From contig NZ_LZTB01000095.1 of NCBI RefSeq assembly GCF_001665685.1, positions 26,918-90,917 of the forward strand: a DNA stretch of 64,000 bases. The letters are read 5' to 3'. Below the pieces are notes generated by a model. It saw only the letters and a program-made list of their open reading frames with translations. It was not told the origin of the DNA and did not search any database. Numbering within the stretch: the stretch's first letter is position 1; each line of letters begins with the position of its first letter. This document shows positions 19,054-26,625 of this stretch, piece by piece. This DNA comes from Mycobacterium sp. 852013-50091_SCH5140682 (GTDB lineage: Bacteria; Actinomycetota; Actinomycetes; Mycobacteriales; Mycobacteriaceae). Made by a program: the position numbers and the translations under genes.

Positions 19054-20406
19054 TCAGATCCGGGCGACGGCGTCGCGGATCACGCCGAGGCCCTCGCGCA
19101 GCAGTTCGTCCGGGATGGTCAGCGGGGGAAGGAATCTCAGCACGTTGCCAAATGTGCCCGCGGTCAGTGTCAGCACCCCGTTGTCCTGGGCATACCGCAC
19201 GGTCTCGGCGACCGCGTCCCGGTTGGGTGTCTTGTCGTCACCCGTGATGAACTCGGCGGCGATCATCGCTCCGCGGCCGCGGATGTCGCCGATGACGTTG
19301 GTGCCGGCCGCGATATCCGTGAGCTCGGACTGCAGGATGTCGCCGATGCGGCGGGCGCGGGCCAGCAGGTCTTCGGATTCGATCGTCTCGAAGACACCCA
19401 GGGCCGCCTCACAGGCGACGGGGTTGCCGCTGTAGGTCCCGCCGATGCCGCCGGCGTGTGCGACGTCCATCACCTCGGCACGTCCGGTCACCGCGGCCAG
19501 CGGCAGTCCACCGCCCAGCCCCTTCGCCGTCGTGATGAGGTCGGGAACGATGCCTTCGTGTTCGCTGGCGAACCAGTGGCCGGTGCGGGCGATGCCGGTC
19601 TGCACCTCGTCGGCGATCAGCAGGATGCCCCGCTCGGCACAGAATTCGGCGACCTGGCGCAGGAATCCCGGTGCGGGAACGATGAATCCACCCTCACCTT
19701 GGATCGGCTCGACCACTACCGCGGCGACGGAACCGGCACCGATTTGCGTGTCTACCACGAGCCGGAATTCTTCAAACGCCTCGGCGGACGCGTTGTCCGG
19801 CCCGCTCGGCCACCGGTACGAGTAGGCCATCGGCACCCGGTACACCTCAGGCGCGAACGGTCCGAAGTTGTTCTTGTACGGCATGTTCTTGGCCGTCATG
19901 GTCATGGTCAGCAGGCTGCGGCCGTGGAAGGCATGGTCGAACACCACGACGGCGGGCCGGCCGGTGGCGACGCGCGCGTACTTGACCGCGTTCTCGACTG
20001 CCTCGGCGCCGGTGTTGAACAACGCGGTGCGCTTCTCATGGTCCCCGGGAGTGAGCCGGTTCAGGGTCTCGCACACCTGCAGATAGCTTTCGTATCCGTT
20101 GACCAGGAAGCAGGTGTGGGTGAACCGCTCGAGCTGAGCGGCGGCGCGCTCGACGACTCGCGGCGCGCTGTTGCCGACGGTGGTGACGGCGATACCGCTG
20201 CCGAGGTCGATGAACGAGTTGCCGTCCACATCGACCAGGACACCGTCGGCGGCTCGTTCGGCGTATACGGACGACGAGCTGGTGAGGCCGGCGGGCAGTG
20301 CCGCGGCGCGGCGCGCGGCCAGTTCGACCGAGCGGGGCCCGGGGATCGCAGTCACGATTCGACGCACGCTGCTCGGGCGGTCCTGGCGAGTGTCAACGAC
20401 AGTCAT
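19054..20406 (-). CDS. gabT: GabT-type omega-aminotransferase (GABA / 5-aminovalerate)
   Basis: PLP class III aminotransferase, 450 residues. The PLP lysine is Lys295 in TTAKGLGGGLP; other class III motifs are DLGSGIAVTTVGN, GAEAVENAVKYAR, FDHAFHGR and EPIQGEGGF. Transfers the amino group of 4-aminobutyrate or 5-aminovalerate to 2-oxoglutarate. First gene of a gabT-aldehyde dehydrogenase-CoA-transferase operon with 24 bp to the next gene. The ATG at 20406 fits the family start; an open frame continuing upstream overlaps the 13E12 gene and is not coding. Confidence 0.92.
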   Translation of the reverse strand: MTVVDTRQDRPSSVRRIVTAIPGPRSVELAARRAAALPAGLTSSSSVYAERAADGVLVDVDGNSFIDLGSGIAVTTVGNSAPRVVERAAAQLERFTHTCFLVNGYESYLQVCETLNRLTPGDHEKRTALFNTGAEAVENAVKYARVATGRPAVVVFDHAFHGRSLLTMTMTAKNMPYKNNFGPFAPEVYRVPMAYSYRWPSGPDNASAEAFEEFRLVVDTQIGAGSVAAVVVEPIQGEGGFIVPAPGFLRQVAEFCAERGILLIADEVQTGIARTGHWFASEHEGIVPDLITTAKGLGGGLPLAAVTGRAEVMDVAHAGGIGGTYSGNPVACEAALGVFETIESEDLLARARRIGDILQSELTDIAAGTNVIGDIRGRGAMIAAEFITGDDKTPNRDAVAETVRYAQDNGVLTLTAGTFGNVLRFLPPLTIPDELLREGLGVIRDAVARI

Positions 20407-20442
20407 GTCCCTGACTTTAGGCAGAGATGCCCTATCACTGGA

Positions 20443-20453
20443 TGTACAAAATG
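20443..20453 (-). promoter_or_regulatory. candidate PucR operator, copy 2
   Basis: TGTACAAAATG, the exact reverse complement of the motif at 14316-14326, 37 bp upstream of the gabT ATG. On the other strand it lies 10 nt before a mini-ORF with a strong SD. Confidence 0.4.
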
Positions 20454-20463
20454 GAGGGTATCC

Positions 20464-20496
20464 ATGTCCATCCGCGACTATTTGTATAGAAGCTAG
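20464..20496 (+). CDS. 10-codon mini-ORF with strong SD (possible gene remnant)
   Basis: ATG at 20464 preceded by GGAGGG with 5-nt spacing, encoding MSIRDYLYRS then TAG. It points away from gabT and ends inside the last codons of the 13E12 gene on the other strand. It might be the 5' end of a divergent gene cut off by insertion of the 13E12 gene, or chance. No evidence of translation. Confidence 0.2.
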   Translation: MSIRDYLYRS

Positions 20497-21761
20497 TTGG
20501 CCGACGGTGGTGGTTCGGGTTGGAAGGGTGTGTACCACCACCAATCGGCGCGTTCGCCGGTCGGCCCGGGGTAGGGCGGAACCTGGGGTCGGGGTGTGGT
20601 TGGTCGTCGGGCCAGGGACCCGGGATGTAGCTGCTTGCCGGTGGGGTCGGTGACGCTGAGGTGGTGGGCGGGGCCGGTGATGGCGATGCCACCTTTGTGA
20701 TGCAGTCGATGATGGTAGGGGCAGAGCAACACGAGATTGTCGAGGTCGGTGGGGCCGCCATCCTCCCAGTGGGTGATGTGGTGGGCATGCAAACCCCGGG
20801 TCGCGCCGCAGCCGGGTACGGCGCAGCAGCGGTCGCGATACTCCAACACCCGGCGCAACCGCCGGTTGACCGTGCGGGTGGTCCGTCCGGCGCCGATGAC
20901 CTGCCCGTGGCGTTGGAACCACACCTCACAGGTGGCATCACAACTCAGGTAGCGCCGCTCGTCCTCGGTCAGCACTGGGCCGAGATGCAGCGCGGCGACG
21001 GGCTTGTCGCCGTCTCGGTCGAGATTGACATGTACGACGACGGTGGTGCGCTGCCCGTGCGGGCGGCGCGCCACGTCGGTATCCCAGCCGGACTCGACCA
21101 CACTCATGAAGGCATCCACGGTGTCCGGGAACGGTGGCGCCTGCTCCGAGGTCCCGTCATCCTCGTCTTCGTGGTCGCGTTTCCACTCTGCGATGAGCGC
21201 GTCTTGATGGGATTGCATCGCGGCGTCGACGGTGGCGGCTTCGTCGTGGGGCAGGGTGATCTGGTAGGTGGTGTGGTCCTCGTGCACGTCTTTGCGGAAC
21301 GCGCGTTTGGGTTCCGGGCGCGGCTCCGGTTCGGGGCGGGGTTCGAGTTTCACCGCGGTGCGCAGTTGGGTGACGGTGGCGACCTCGGCCAGTTCGGCGT
21401 AGTGCGCATCGGAACCGTCGGCGGCGCGTTCGGCGATCACCCCGACCTGATCCAGGGACAGCCGGCCTTCCCGCATTCCTTCGGCGCACAGCGGGAATTC
21501 GTCGAGGCGACGAGCGACCGTGACCATGATCCCGGCATTGTGCGGGGTGGCACCGGTTTTCCAGGCCACCAACTCGGCGATGGACCGGGCGCCGGTGGCA
21601 CCGCACAACTCGTCACGTTCGAGTTCGGCGACGATGTCGACGATCCGTCCGTCGATGGCATTGCGTTGCCCGCACAGTTCCGACAATTCGTCGAGCAACA
21701 CCTCCAACCGCTGCACAGGGCTCACCCCATCAGCGTCGAAACATGTTGCCGGCGAAGACAT
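20493..21761 (-). CDS. 13E12-repeat / DUF222 family HNH endonuclease-like protein
   Basis: 422 residues. The N-terminal DUF222 region is followed by a C-terminal HNH module: CAVPGCGATRGLHAHHITHWE then LCPYHHRLHH, with zinc-binding Cys and His residues in place. This family occurs in many copies in mycobacteria (13E12 repeat) and behaves like a mobile or selfish gene. The start at 21761 (MSSPATCF) is chosen because the upstream in-frame codons pass through tandem repeats. It interrupts the space between gabT and the ATP-grasp gene. Its actual nuclease activity is unproven. Confidence 0.88.
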   Translation of the reverse strand: MSSPATCFDADGVSPVQRLEVLLDELSELCGQRNAIDGRIVDIVAELERDELCGATGARSIAELVAWKTGATPHNAGIMVTVARRLDEFPLCAEGMREGRLSLDQVGVIAERAADGSDAHYAELAEVATVTQLRTAVKLEPRPEPEPRPEPKRAFRKDVHEDHTTYQITLPHDEAATVDAAMQSHQDALIAEWKRDHEDEDDGTSEQAPPFPDTVDAFMSVVESGWDTDVARRPHGQRTTVVVHVNLDRDGDKPVAALHLGPVLTEDERRYLSCDATCEVWFQRHGQVIGAGRTTRTVNRRLRRVLEYRDRCCAVPGCGATRGLHAHHITHWEDGGPTDLDNLVLLCPYHHRLHHKGGIAITGPAHHLSVTDPTGKQLHPGSLARRPTTPRPQVPPYPGPTGERADWWWYTPFQPEPPPSAN

Positions 21762-22021
21762 ACCACCAATTATGGCGCAGGCGTCCGACAAAACCGGAGG
21801 CCGACAAAACAGTGGGCCGACAAACAGTGGGCCGACCGCACCGAGATTCACATCAGGGACAAATCCCGCGCCGGATTTGTCCCTGAGTACAGCCTCGGTG
21901 ATCGCGCACGCTATCGATCGCGGACTACAACCGACGACACCTACAGAAACTGGCTACTAGCCGCTTGTCCTCAATGGGCCCGACAAAATCGGACCCCTCT
22001 GATCGCTCGAACGGAGCGCTG
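21762..22021. other. intergenic stretch with direct and inverted repeats upstream of 13E12 gene
   Basis: 260 bp without a gene. It contains a near-tandem repeat of CCGACAAAACAGTGGG / CCGACAAACAGTGGG (21801-21835 region), a related CCGACAAAATCGG near 21970, and a perfect 11-bp hairpin. A promoter for the 13E12 gene must lie here but no clear -10 box stands out. Confidence 0.6.
21854..21885. repeat. perfect 11-bp hairpin (CAGGGACAAAT...ATTTGTCCCTG)
   Basis: Arms 21854-21864 and 21875-21885 around a 10-nt GC-rich loop. It lies between two minus-strand genes, about 90 bp upstream of the 13E12 start. Operator or element end; no U-tract on either side. Confidence 0.7.
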
Positions 22022-23929
22022 CTACTTCACATAGGCGACAGGATGGACCGCCGGCGGATCGGGCAGCGGCTCGGATTGATAGGCGTCGCGGATGCCCTCG
22101 ATGTAGTGCAGGCAACGCGGCGTCAATCCTTCGGCGGTCTGCATCCGGCCCTTCGTCACCAGGATGCCCAGATCGGCGCCCTTGAACCGGTAATCACCTT
22201 CGCCATAGACCCTGAGGAAGAAGGCCTCGTCCTCGCCGGTGATGTCATGCCAGTCGTTGACCACTTGAGCGAAGGTCAACACACCGTCGTCGTCGAGGTG
22301 CCACGTCCCGGTCTTCGGTGCGGCCAGGATCCGTTCCACAGCCTTGTTCGGTTCCTTCATGATCAGCTGCGACCACACGTCGACCGCGGCGAGATCCCGC
22401 CACCGGTCGTTGATCTCCTCGACGTTGATGGTGTAGTCCACGTCCATGAACTCGAGGAGATGGAACAGGAACAGCGGTACGTCGGCGTAGGCGCCGGCTG
22501 TCACGTTGGTCATCGACGAGGCACCTGAGATGCGCGGGTTGATCTCACCCAGGTACACCTCGTCGGTGTCGAGGTCGATGAGCACATCGATCTCGAGGAA
22601 GCCGCGGTAGCCCTCCTTGGCCAGCCGGTCCCCCATCTTGCGGACATGGCTGATCGCCGTGGCGCGCTGCTCGTCCGAAAGCGCTTCAGGGAAAAGGTCG
22701 TTGCCGCACCAACCGCCCTTGTAAGGGGTCAGCTCCGGGTACCCGGTGAGGTCGGTCATGAACGGTCCGACGATCGTGCCGTGTCTGGTGATGCACGCTT
22801 CGACCGCGGCGGCCTTGTTGTTGATCCGCTTCATCACCTTGAGTTCCTGGCCGACCATGTCCGCGGCGTCCTTATCCCAGTCCGCCTTCGACTTGATGAA
22901 GAACGTGGTCTTCCCGGAGTCGCCGTAAGGCGTCTGCACCACCAGGTCCGAGCCCAGCCGCTGTTTGCCTGCAAGGCGTCGCAGCTGCGTGTAGTTGCTC
23001 GCCTTGCCCAGCACGTTGGGCACCGACGGCGCGCCGGCCTCATTACCCAGCTGCGTGGTGACGATCTTCGAGTCCAACCGCCGCCGCAGTGAATCCGGCG
23101 GCAGGATCAGCTTGTAGCCGAGCTCCTCGCAGATCTGCTCGGTCTCCTCGTCGAAGAACACCATCGCGACCATCGGCGTGCCGCCGCGCCGCTTCAGGTA
23201 GGCGCGCACCTCTGGATCACGCAGCAGGTAGTTGTTGATGTGTTCGCTGGACTCGAACTCGACGTAGGGCTTGTTCTTCGGCGCGAACACCCGCGGATGC
23301 GCACCGTCCCAAGAGTCGTAGTAGGTGATGTATTGGAAGTTGCGCACCCAGCGGTCGATGCCGAGCAGATTGAATGCCGTCGGCCCGACGAAGTAGATCG
23401 GCTGGGTGTTGGTGCGGAAGAAGGTACGGATCTCGGAGATTCCGTTGAGCGTCTTGCCACCGAGCGGCCCCTTGCGCGCGGGGGCCTTGGTCGCTTTCTT
23501 GGCGGCAGTCGCTTTGGTGGTCCTGCGTACGGGTGCCTTCTTTGCAGCCGGTGCCTTCTTGGCTGCAGTCACCTTTCTGGCTGCAGTCACCTTTCTGGCT
23601 GCAGTCACCTTTTTGGCTGCAGTCGCCTTCTTGGCGGGCGCCTTCTTGGCTGGCGCCTTCTTGGCTGCAGTCTTCTTGGCTGCAGTCTTTTTCGCAGCCG
23701 GCTTGGCAGCTGACTTGGTCGCAGCGCTCTTCTTGGCCGCCGCAGCAGTAGCGGTACCCTTATTGGCCGGCGCGGTACGGGCCGGTTCCCGCTTGGCTGC
23801 GGGCGCCTTCTTGGCGGCCGCTTTGCGCACCGGTGGTTTCGTGACCTTCTGCGCCGCAGGCGCTTTCGCAGCTTTACGCGCCGCGGGTGCTTTGGCGGCC
23901 TTGCTCGCCGTAGGAACCCGTTTCGCCAT
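22022..23929 (-). CDS. ATP-grasp enzyme with N-terminal histone-like Lys/Ala tail
   Basis: 635 residues from the ATG at 23929, which has GGGAGG 6 nt upstream. Residues 1 to about 155 are almost only Lys, Ala, Pro, Thr and Arg in PAKKA/TAAKK-type repeats like the tails of histone H1 and mycobacterial HupB. The rest is a globular ATP-grasp-like enzyme: nucleotide and metal-site segments near GFLEIDVLID and YLGEINPRISGAS (Glu-x-Asn), in the biotin carboxylase/carbamoyl-phosphate synthase style. An 18-bp coding repeat makes up part of the tail. The fusion suggests a nucleic-acid- or polyanion-bound ligase. Substrate unknown; neighbours (SxxK hydrolases) do not settle it. Confidence 0.85.
   Translation of the reverse strand: MAKRVPTASKAAKAPAARKAAKAPAAQKVTKPPVRKAAAKKAPAAKREPARTAPANKGTATAAAAKKSAATKSAAKPAAKKTAAKKTAAKKAPAKKAPAKKATAAKKVTAARKVTAARKVTAAKKAPAAKKAPVRRTTKATAAKKATKAPARKGPLGGKTLNGISEIRTFFRTNTQPIYFVGPTAFNLLGIDRWVRNFQYITYYDSWDGAHPRVFAPKNKPYVEFESSEHINNYLLRDPEVRAYLKRRGGTPMVAMVFFDEETEQICEELGYKLILPPDSLRRRLDSKIVTTQLGNEAGAPSVPNVLGKASNYTQLRRLAGKQRLGSDLVVQTPYGDSGKTTFFIKSKADWDKDAADMVGQELKVMKRINNKAAAVEACITRHGTIVGPFMTDLTGYPELTPYKGGWCGNDLFPEALSDEQRATAISHVRKMGDRLAKEGYRGFLEIDVLIDLDTDEVYLGEINPRISGASSMTNVTAGAYADVPLFLFHLLEFMDVDYTINVEEINDRWRDLAAVDVWSQLIMKEPNKAVERILAAPKTGTWHLDDDGVLTFAQVVNDWHDITGEDEAFFLRVYGEGDYRFKGADLGILVTKGRMQTAEGLTPRCLHYIEGIRDAYQSEPLPDPPAVHPVAYVK
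23561..23632 (-). repeat. 18-bp coding minisatellite in the Lys/Ala tail, four units
   Basis: Units at 23561-23578, 23579-23596 (identical), 23597-23614 (one change) and 23615-23632 (two changes) encode (K/R)KVTAA and KKATAA repeats. Unit length is a multiple of three, so copy-number change keeps the frame. A likely site of tail-length variation between strains. Confidence 0.9.
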
Positions 23930-24027
23930 TGCAACCTCCCGCATCGCCAGCCGGCTTCGATTCACATGTGACGGACGCTCAGACTAAGACGAATACGGCG
24001 CCGTGGGCGGACATTCGGCAGAACCGT

Positions 24028-25293
24028 TCAACACTGGCCAGGATTGCCTGCGCCGGATCGCCGCGTCATGCCCGAGACGATGCCGGGCAGACGGTGCTTG
24101 TCTCCCATCCGTTGGCGGCCGCTCAACGCCCCTCCTACCGCGTCGAATGCCCGCAGGGTGTCCTGCATGAAGCGCGGTTCCTGGGCCTGTGGCCACGTCG
24201 AGAATTTCACGCAGACGGTCCGGGTGCGTCGGCTGACGTGAATCATCTGGCCGTGAATTCCCAAGCAAAGCAACACATCTCCAAACAAACCCGGGCGGAA
24301 CCACAACTGATTGCGATACCAACCGCCCGGCATCGACACCTCGTTCGGCGACTCGATGAATACCGACCGGGCATCGGCGTCGACCGCCCAGGCCTCTCGC
24401 AGCCAGCGCGGCCCGATCACGGTGCGCACCCCGTCCTCGCCGTCATCGGGAACCACACCGCCGTCCAGGAGCAGCTGACCGAAGCGCGCCAAATCCCGCG
24501 CGGTCGCGCACAGCCCACCGTCGTGGATCGCGGTACCGACTGTGTCGCAGAGAATCTCGGCATCGAACTCGGCGCCCATCGGTTGCCAGATCAACGTCGA
24601 GATCAATTCGGCCATCGGTGTGCCCGATACTCGCTCACACACCCAGCCCAATACATCGGATTCCGCTGAGCGGTACAAAAAACGTTGCCCGTGCGGCGCC
24701 TCGGCCGACAACCCGACCAGATACTCGTAAAGCCCGCGGGCTCCCAACCAATCGCCGAGTAGCCGAACCTCGGACTGCGGGTCGGTGTAGTCCTCCCGGA
24801 ACCGCACACCGCTGCGCATGTCGAGGATGTCGCGCACGGTCGCACCGGCGTAGCCACTGCCCGCGAGTTCACCGACGATGTCTACGACAGGCAGGCCGAC
24901 GTCGAGCAGCCCGCGGTCCACCAGAACGCCGGCCACCGCGCCCACCACAGACTTGGTGATCGACATCGTCGCGTGCGGGCGGTCGGCGGCTCCCTCCGCG
25001 CCATACCATTCGGCGACCAGCCCGCCGTCCTGCAGCACCACGTAAGCGTCCGTGTAGGTGTCCGCCAGCACGTCGCCGACCGTGGCCTCTTCGCCGTCGG
25101 ACCGAATCACGTTGACTTCCAAGGGATCAACGGACTCCACAGCAGGCAGCGCGCGCACCGGGCCGGTGCCGCGAAGTATCGGCTGCGTCGGCAAGATATC
25201 TTCGATATGCCAGTACGCCCACCGATTGAACGGCGGTTGCTGCCAGTTGTCGGCGTTAACCTCCACAGGGCGATCGTAGGCGAGAGCGCGCAT
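24028..25293 (-). CDS. serine hydrolase of the beta-lactamase class C/esterase fold
   Basis: 421 residues. The SxxK active-site motif SITKS is followed by VGAVAGVLVDRGLL, the usual helix. Later motifs YRSAESD (Tyr loop) and HDGGLCAT are shared with the divergent paralogue at 25327. No signal peptide, so probably cytosolic. Families of this fold include esterases, D-aminopeptidases and amide hydrolases such as 6-aminohexanoate-dimer hydrolase, whose layout this resembles. ATG at 25293 or 25296; the former is better spaced from GGAG. Confidence 0.82.
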   Translation of the reverse strand: MRALAYDRPVEVNADNWQQPPFNRWAYWHIEDILPTQPILRGTGPVRALPAVESVDPLEVNVIRSDGEEATVGDVLADTYTDAYVVLQDGGLVAEWYGAEGAADRPHATMSITKSVVGAVAGVLVDRGLLDVGLPVVDIVGELAGSGYAGATVRDILDMRSGVRFREDYTDPQSEVRLLGDWLGARGLYEYLVGLSAEAPHGQRFLYRSAESDVLGWVCERVSGTPMAELISTLIWQPMGAEFDAEILCDTVGTAIHDGGLCATARDLARFGQLLLDGGVVPDDGEDGVRTVIGPRWLREAWAVDADARSVFIESPNEVSMPGGWYRNQLWFRPGLFGDVLLCLGIHGQMIHVSRRTRTVCVKFSTWPQAQEPRFMQDTLRAFDAVGGALSGRQRMGDKHRLPGIVSGMTRRSGAGNPGQC

Positions 25294-25312
25294 CATAACT
25301 CCAATCCGGCAG

Positions 25313-25318
25313 TACCAT
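25313..25318 (+). promoter_or_regulatory. -10 box of leaderless promoter for hydrolase at 25327
   Basis: TACCAT ends 8 nt before the ATG at 25327; no SD. This supports 25327 over the next in-frame ATG at 25348. Confidence 0.45.
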
Positions 25319-25326
25319 CTCCTGCC

Positions 25327-26517
25327 ATGCACGACGAGGCCGAACCCATGACGGGGTTCCCACCGGCATCCGACGATCAGGTCACCATCGCCAACTGGCA
25401 GGAACCGCGGTGTCTGCGGTGGGCCTTCCAGCACCTGCGTGAGCTGTTGCCGACGCACCGCATATCAGCCGACGCCCACCACGCTTCGCTGCCCAAACAC
25501 GAGGCATCGCTGGATGATCCGAAGGTCATCTGGCCCGGCGGTGGGGAGGTCACCGCGTCGGAGGTGTTCGCCGCGACCCACACCGACGGGCTGCTGGTGC
25601 TGCGTGACGGCCGCATCGTCGCCGAGCAATATCTCGGCGCGATGACCGAATCCAGCAGACATCTGCTGATGTCGGTGTCGAAATCGCTCGTGGGGTGCGT
25701 CGCAGGCATCCTGGTCGAGCGCGGCGATCTCGACCCAGGCGCCCCGGTGACCGAATACGTGCCCGAGGTCGCCGACTGCGGGTATGCCGGGGCGACCCTG
25801 CGCAACGTGCTCGACATGCGGACGGGCGTCGCATTCCGGGAGGCGTACACGGCGCCCGACTCCGAGGTGCGGGAGATGGAACGTTCGGTGGGATGGGCTC
25901 CGCTACAGCCCGACGATGTCGTCGGCGGATATGCGTACCTGCGTCAAATCGGTTCGGGCGGCCCGCACGGCGGCGAGTTCACCTACCGCTCCTGCGACAC
26001 CGACATGCTCGGCTGGATGTGCGAACGCGCTGCGGGCGTTCGCATGGCCGACTTGATCTCGACGTTGATATGGCAGCCCATGGGCGCCGAGTACGACGCC
26101 GAGGTGGTCTGCGACCCGACGGGTACCGCGGTACACGACGGCGGAATCTGCGCCACCCTGCGCGATCTCGGCCGCTTCGGTCAGCTGATTCTCGACGACG
26201 GAGTCGCCCCTCACGGCCGCCAGGTCATCCCCGCCCGCTGGCTCGCCGAGACTTTCGATCCCACACCGGATGTCCGGGAAGCGTTTGCCCACACCGACAA
26301 CGAGCCGATGCTGCCCGGGGGCTGGTACCGCAACCAATTCTGGTTCTACCGCAGGACGTCCGGCCCGGTGTTGCTGTGCCTGGGCATTCACGGGCAACTG
26401 GTGTACGTCGACCGGGCGTCACGCACCGTCGTCGTCAAGATGTCATCGTGGCCGGTGCCGCAGGATGCGACGTACCTCGCCGCGACGCTGCGCGCCTGCG
26501 CCGCCCTGGCCGTTTAG
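25327..26517 (+). CDS. serine hydrolase, divergent paralogue (beta-lactamase fold)
   Basis: 396 residues with SxxK motif SVSKS, then LVGCVAGILVERGDL, YRSCDTDMLGW, and HDGGICATLRDLGRFGQL. It matches its divergent neighbour along the whole length (shared runs include STLIWQPMGAE, PGGWYRNQ, LCLGIHGQ), so the pair arose by inverted duplication. No signal peptide. Probably an ester- or amide-cleaving enzyme, possibly of the 6-aminohexanoate-oligomer hydrolase group, which would fit the amine-catabolic surroundings. Substrate inferred only weakly. Confidence 0.82.
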   Translation: MHDEAEPMTGFPPASDDQVTIANWQEPRCLRWAFQHLRELLPTHRISADAHHASLPKHEASLDDPKVIWPGGGEVTASEVFAATHTDGLLVLRDGRIVAEQYLGAMTESSRHLLMSVSKSLVGCVAGILVERGDLDPGAPVTEYVPEVADCGYAGATLRNVLDMRTGVAFREAYTAPDSEVREMERSVGWAPLQPDDVVGGYAYLRQIGSGGPHGGEFTYRSCDTDMLGWMCERAAGVRMADLISTLIWQPMGAEYDAEVVCDPTGTAVHDGGICATLRDLGRFGQLILDDGVAPHGRQVIPARWLAETFDPTPDVREAFAHTDNEPMLPGGWYRNQFWFYRRTSGPVLLCLGIHGQLVYVDRASRTVVVKMSSWPVPQDATYLAATLRACAALAV

Positions 26518-26534
26518 ACGGAACGTCTATCCCC

Positions 26535-26566
26535 GCACAGCCGATTGGCCAATTCGGCAGCTGTGC
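26535..26566. repeat. palindrome between hydrolase and amine oxidase genes
   Basis: GCACAG (26535-26540) and CTGTGC (26561-26566) enclose a near-palindrome CCGATTGGCCAATTCGGCAG. It lies 18 bp after the hydrolase stop and 60 bp before the amine oxidase ATG. Terminator of the first gene or operator of the second. Confidence 0.6.
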
Positions 26567-26625
26567 AAACATCGCACCCCTCGCATACTGATCCAGATCG
26601 TGAACTGAATCACATCGGAGGGTCG

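Noticed and set aside
20407..20922. Extension of the gabT frame upstream of 20406
   Set aside because: Runs through the 13E12 gene in another frame; no family similarity.
21800..21836. Direct repeats considered as transposon terminal repeats
   Set aside because: No transposase and no matching copy on the other side of the 13E12 gene.
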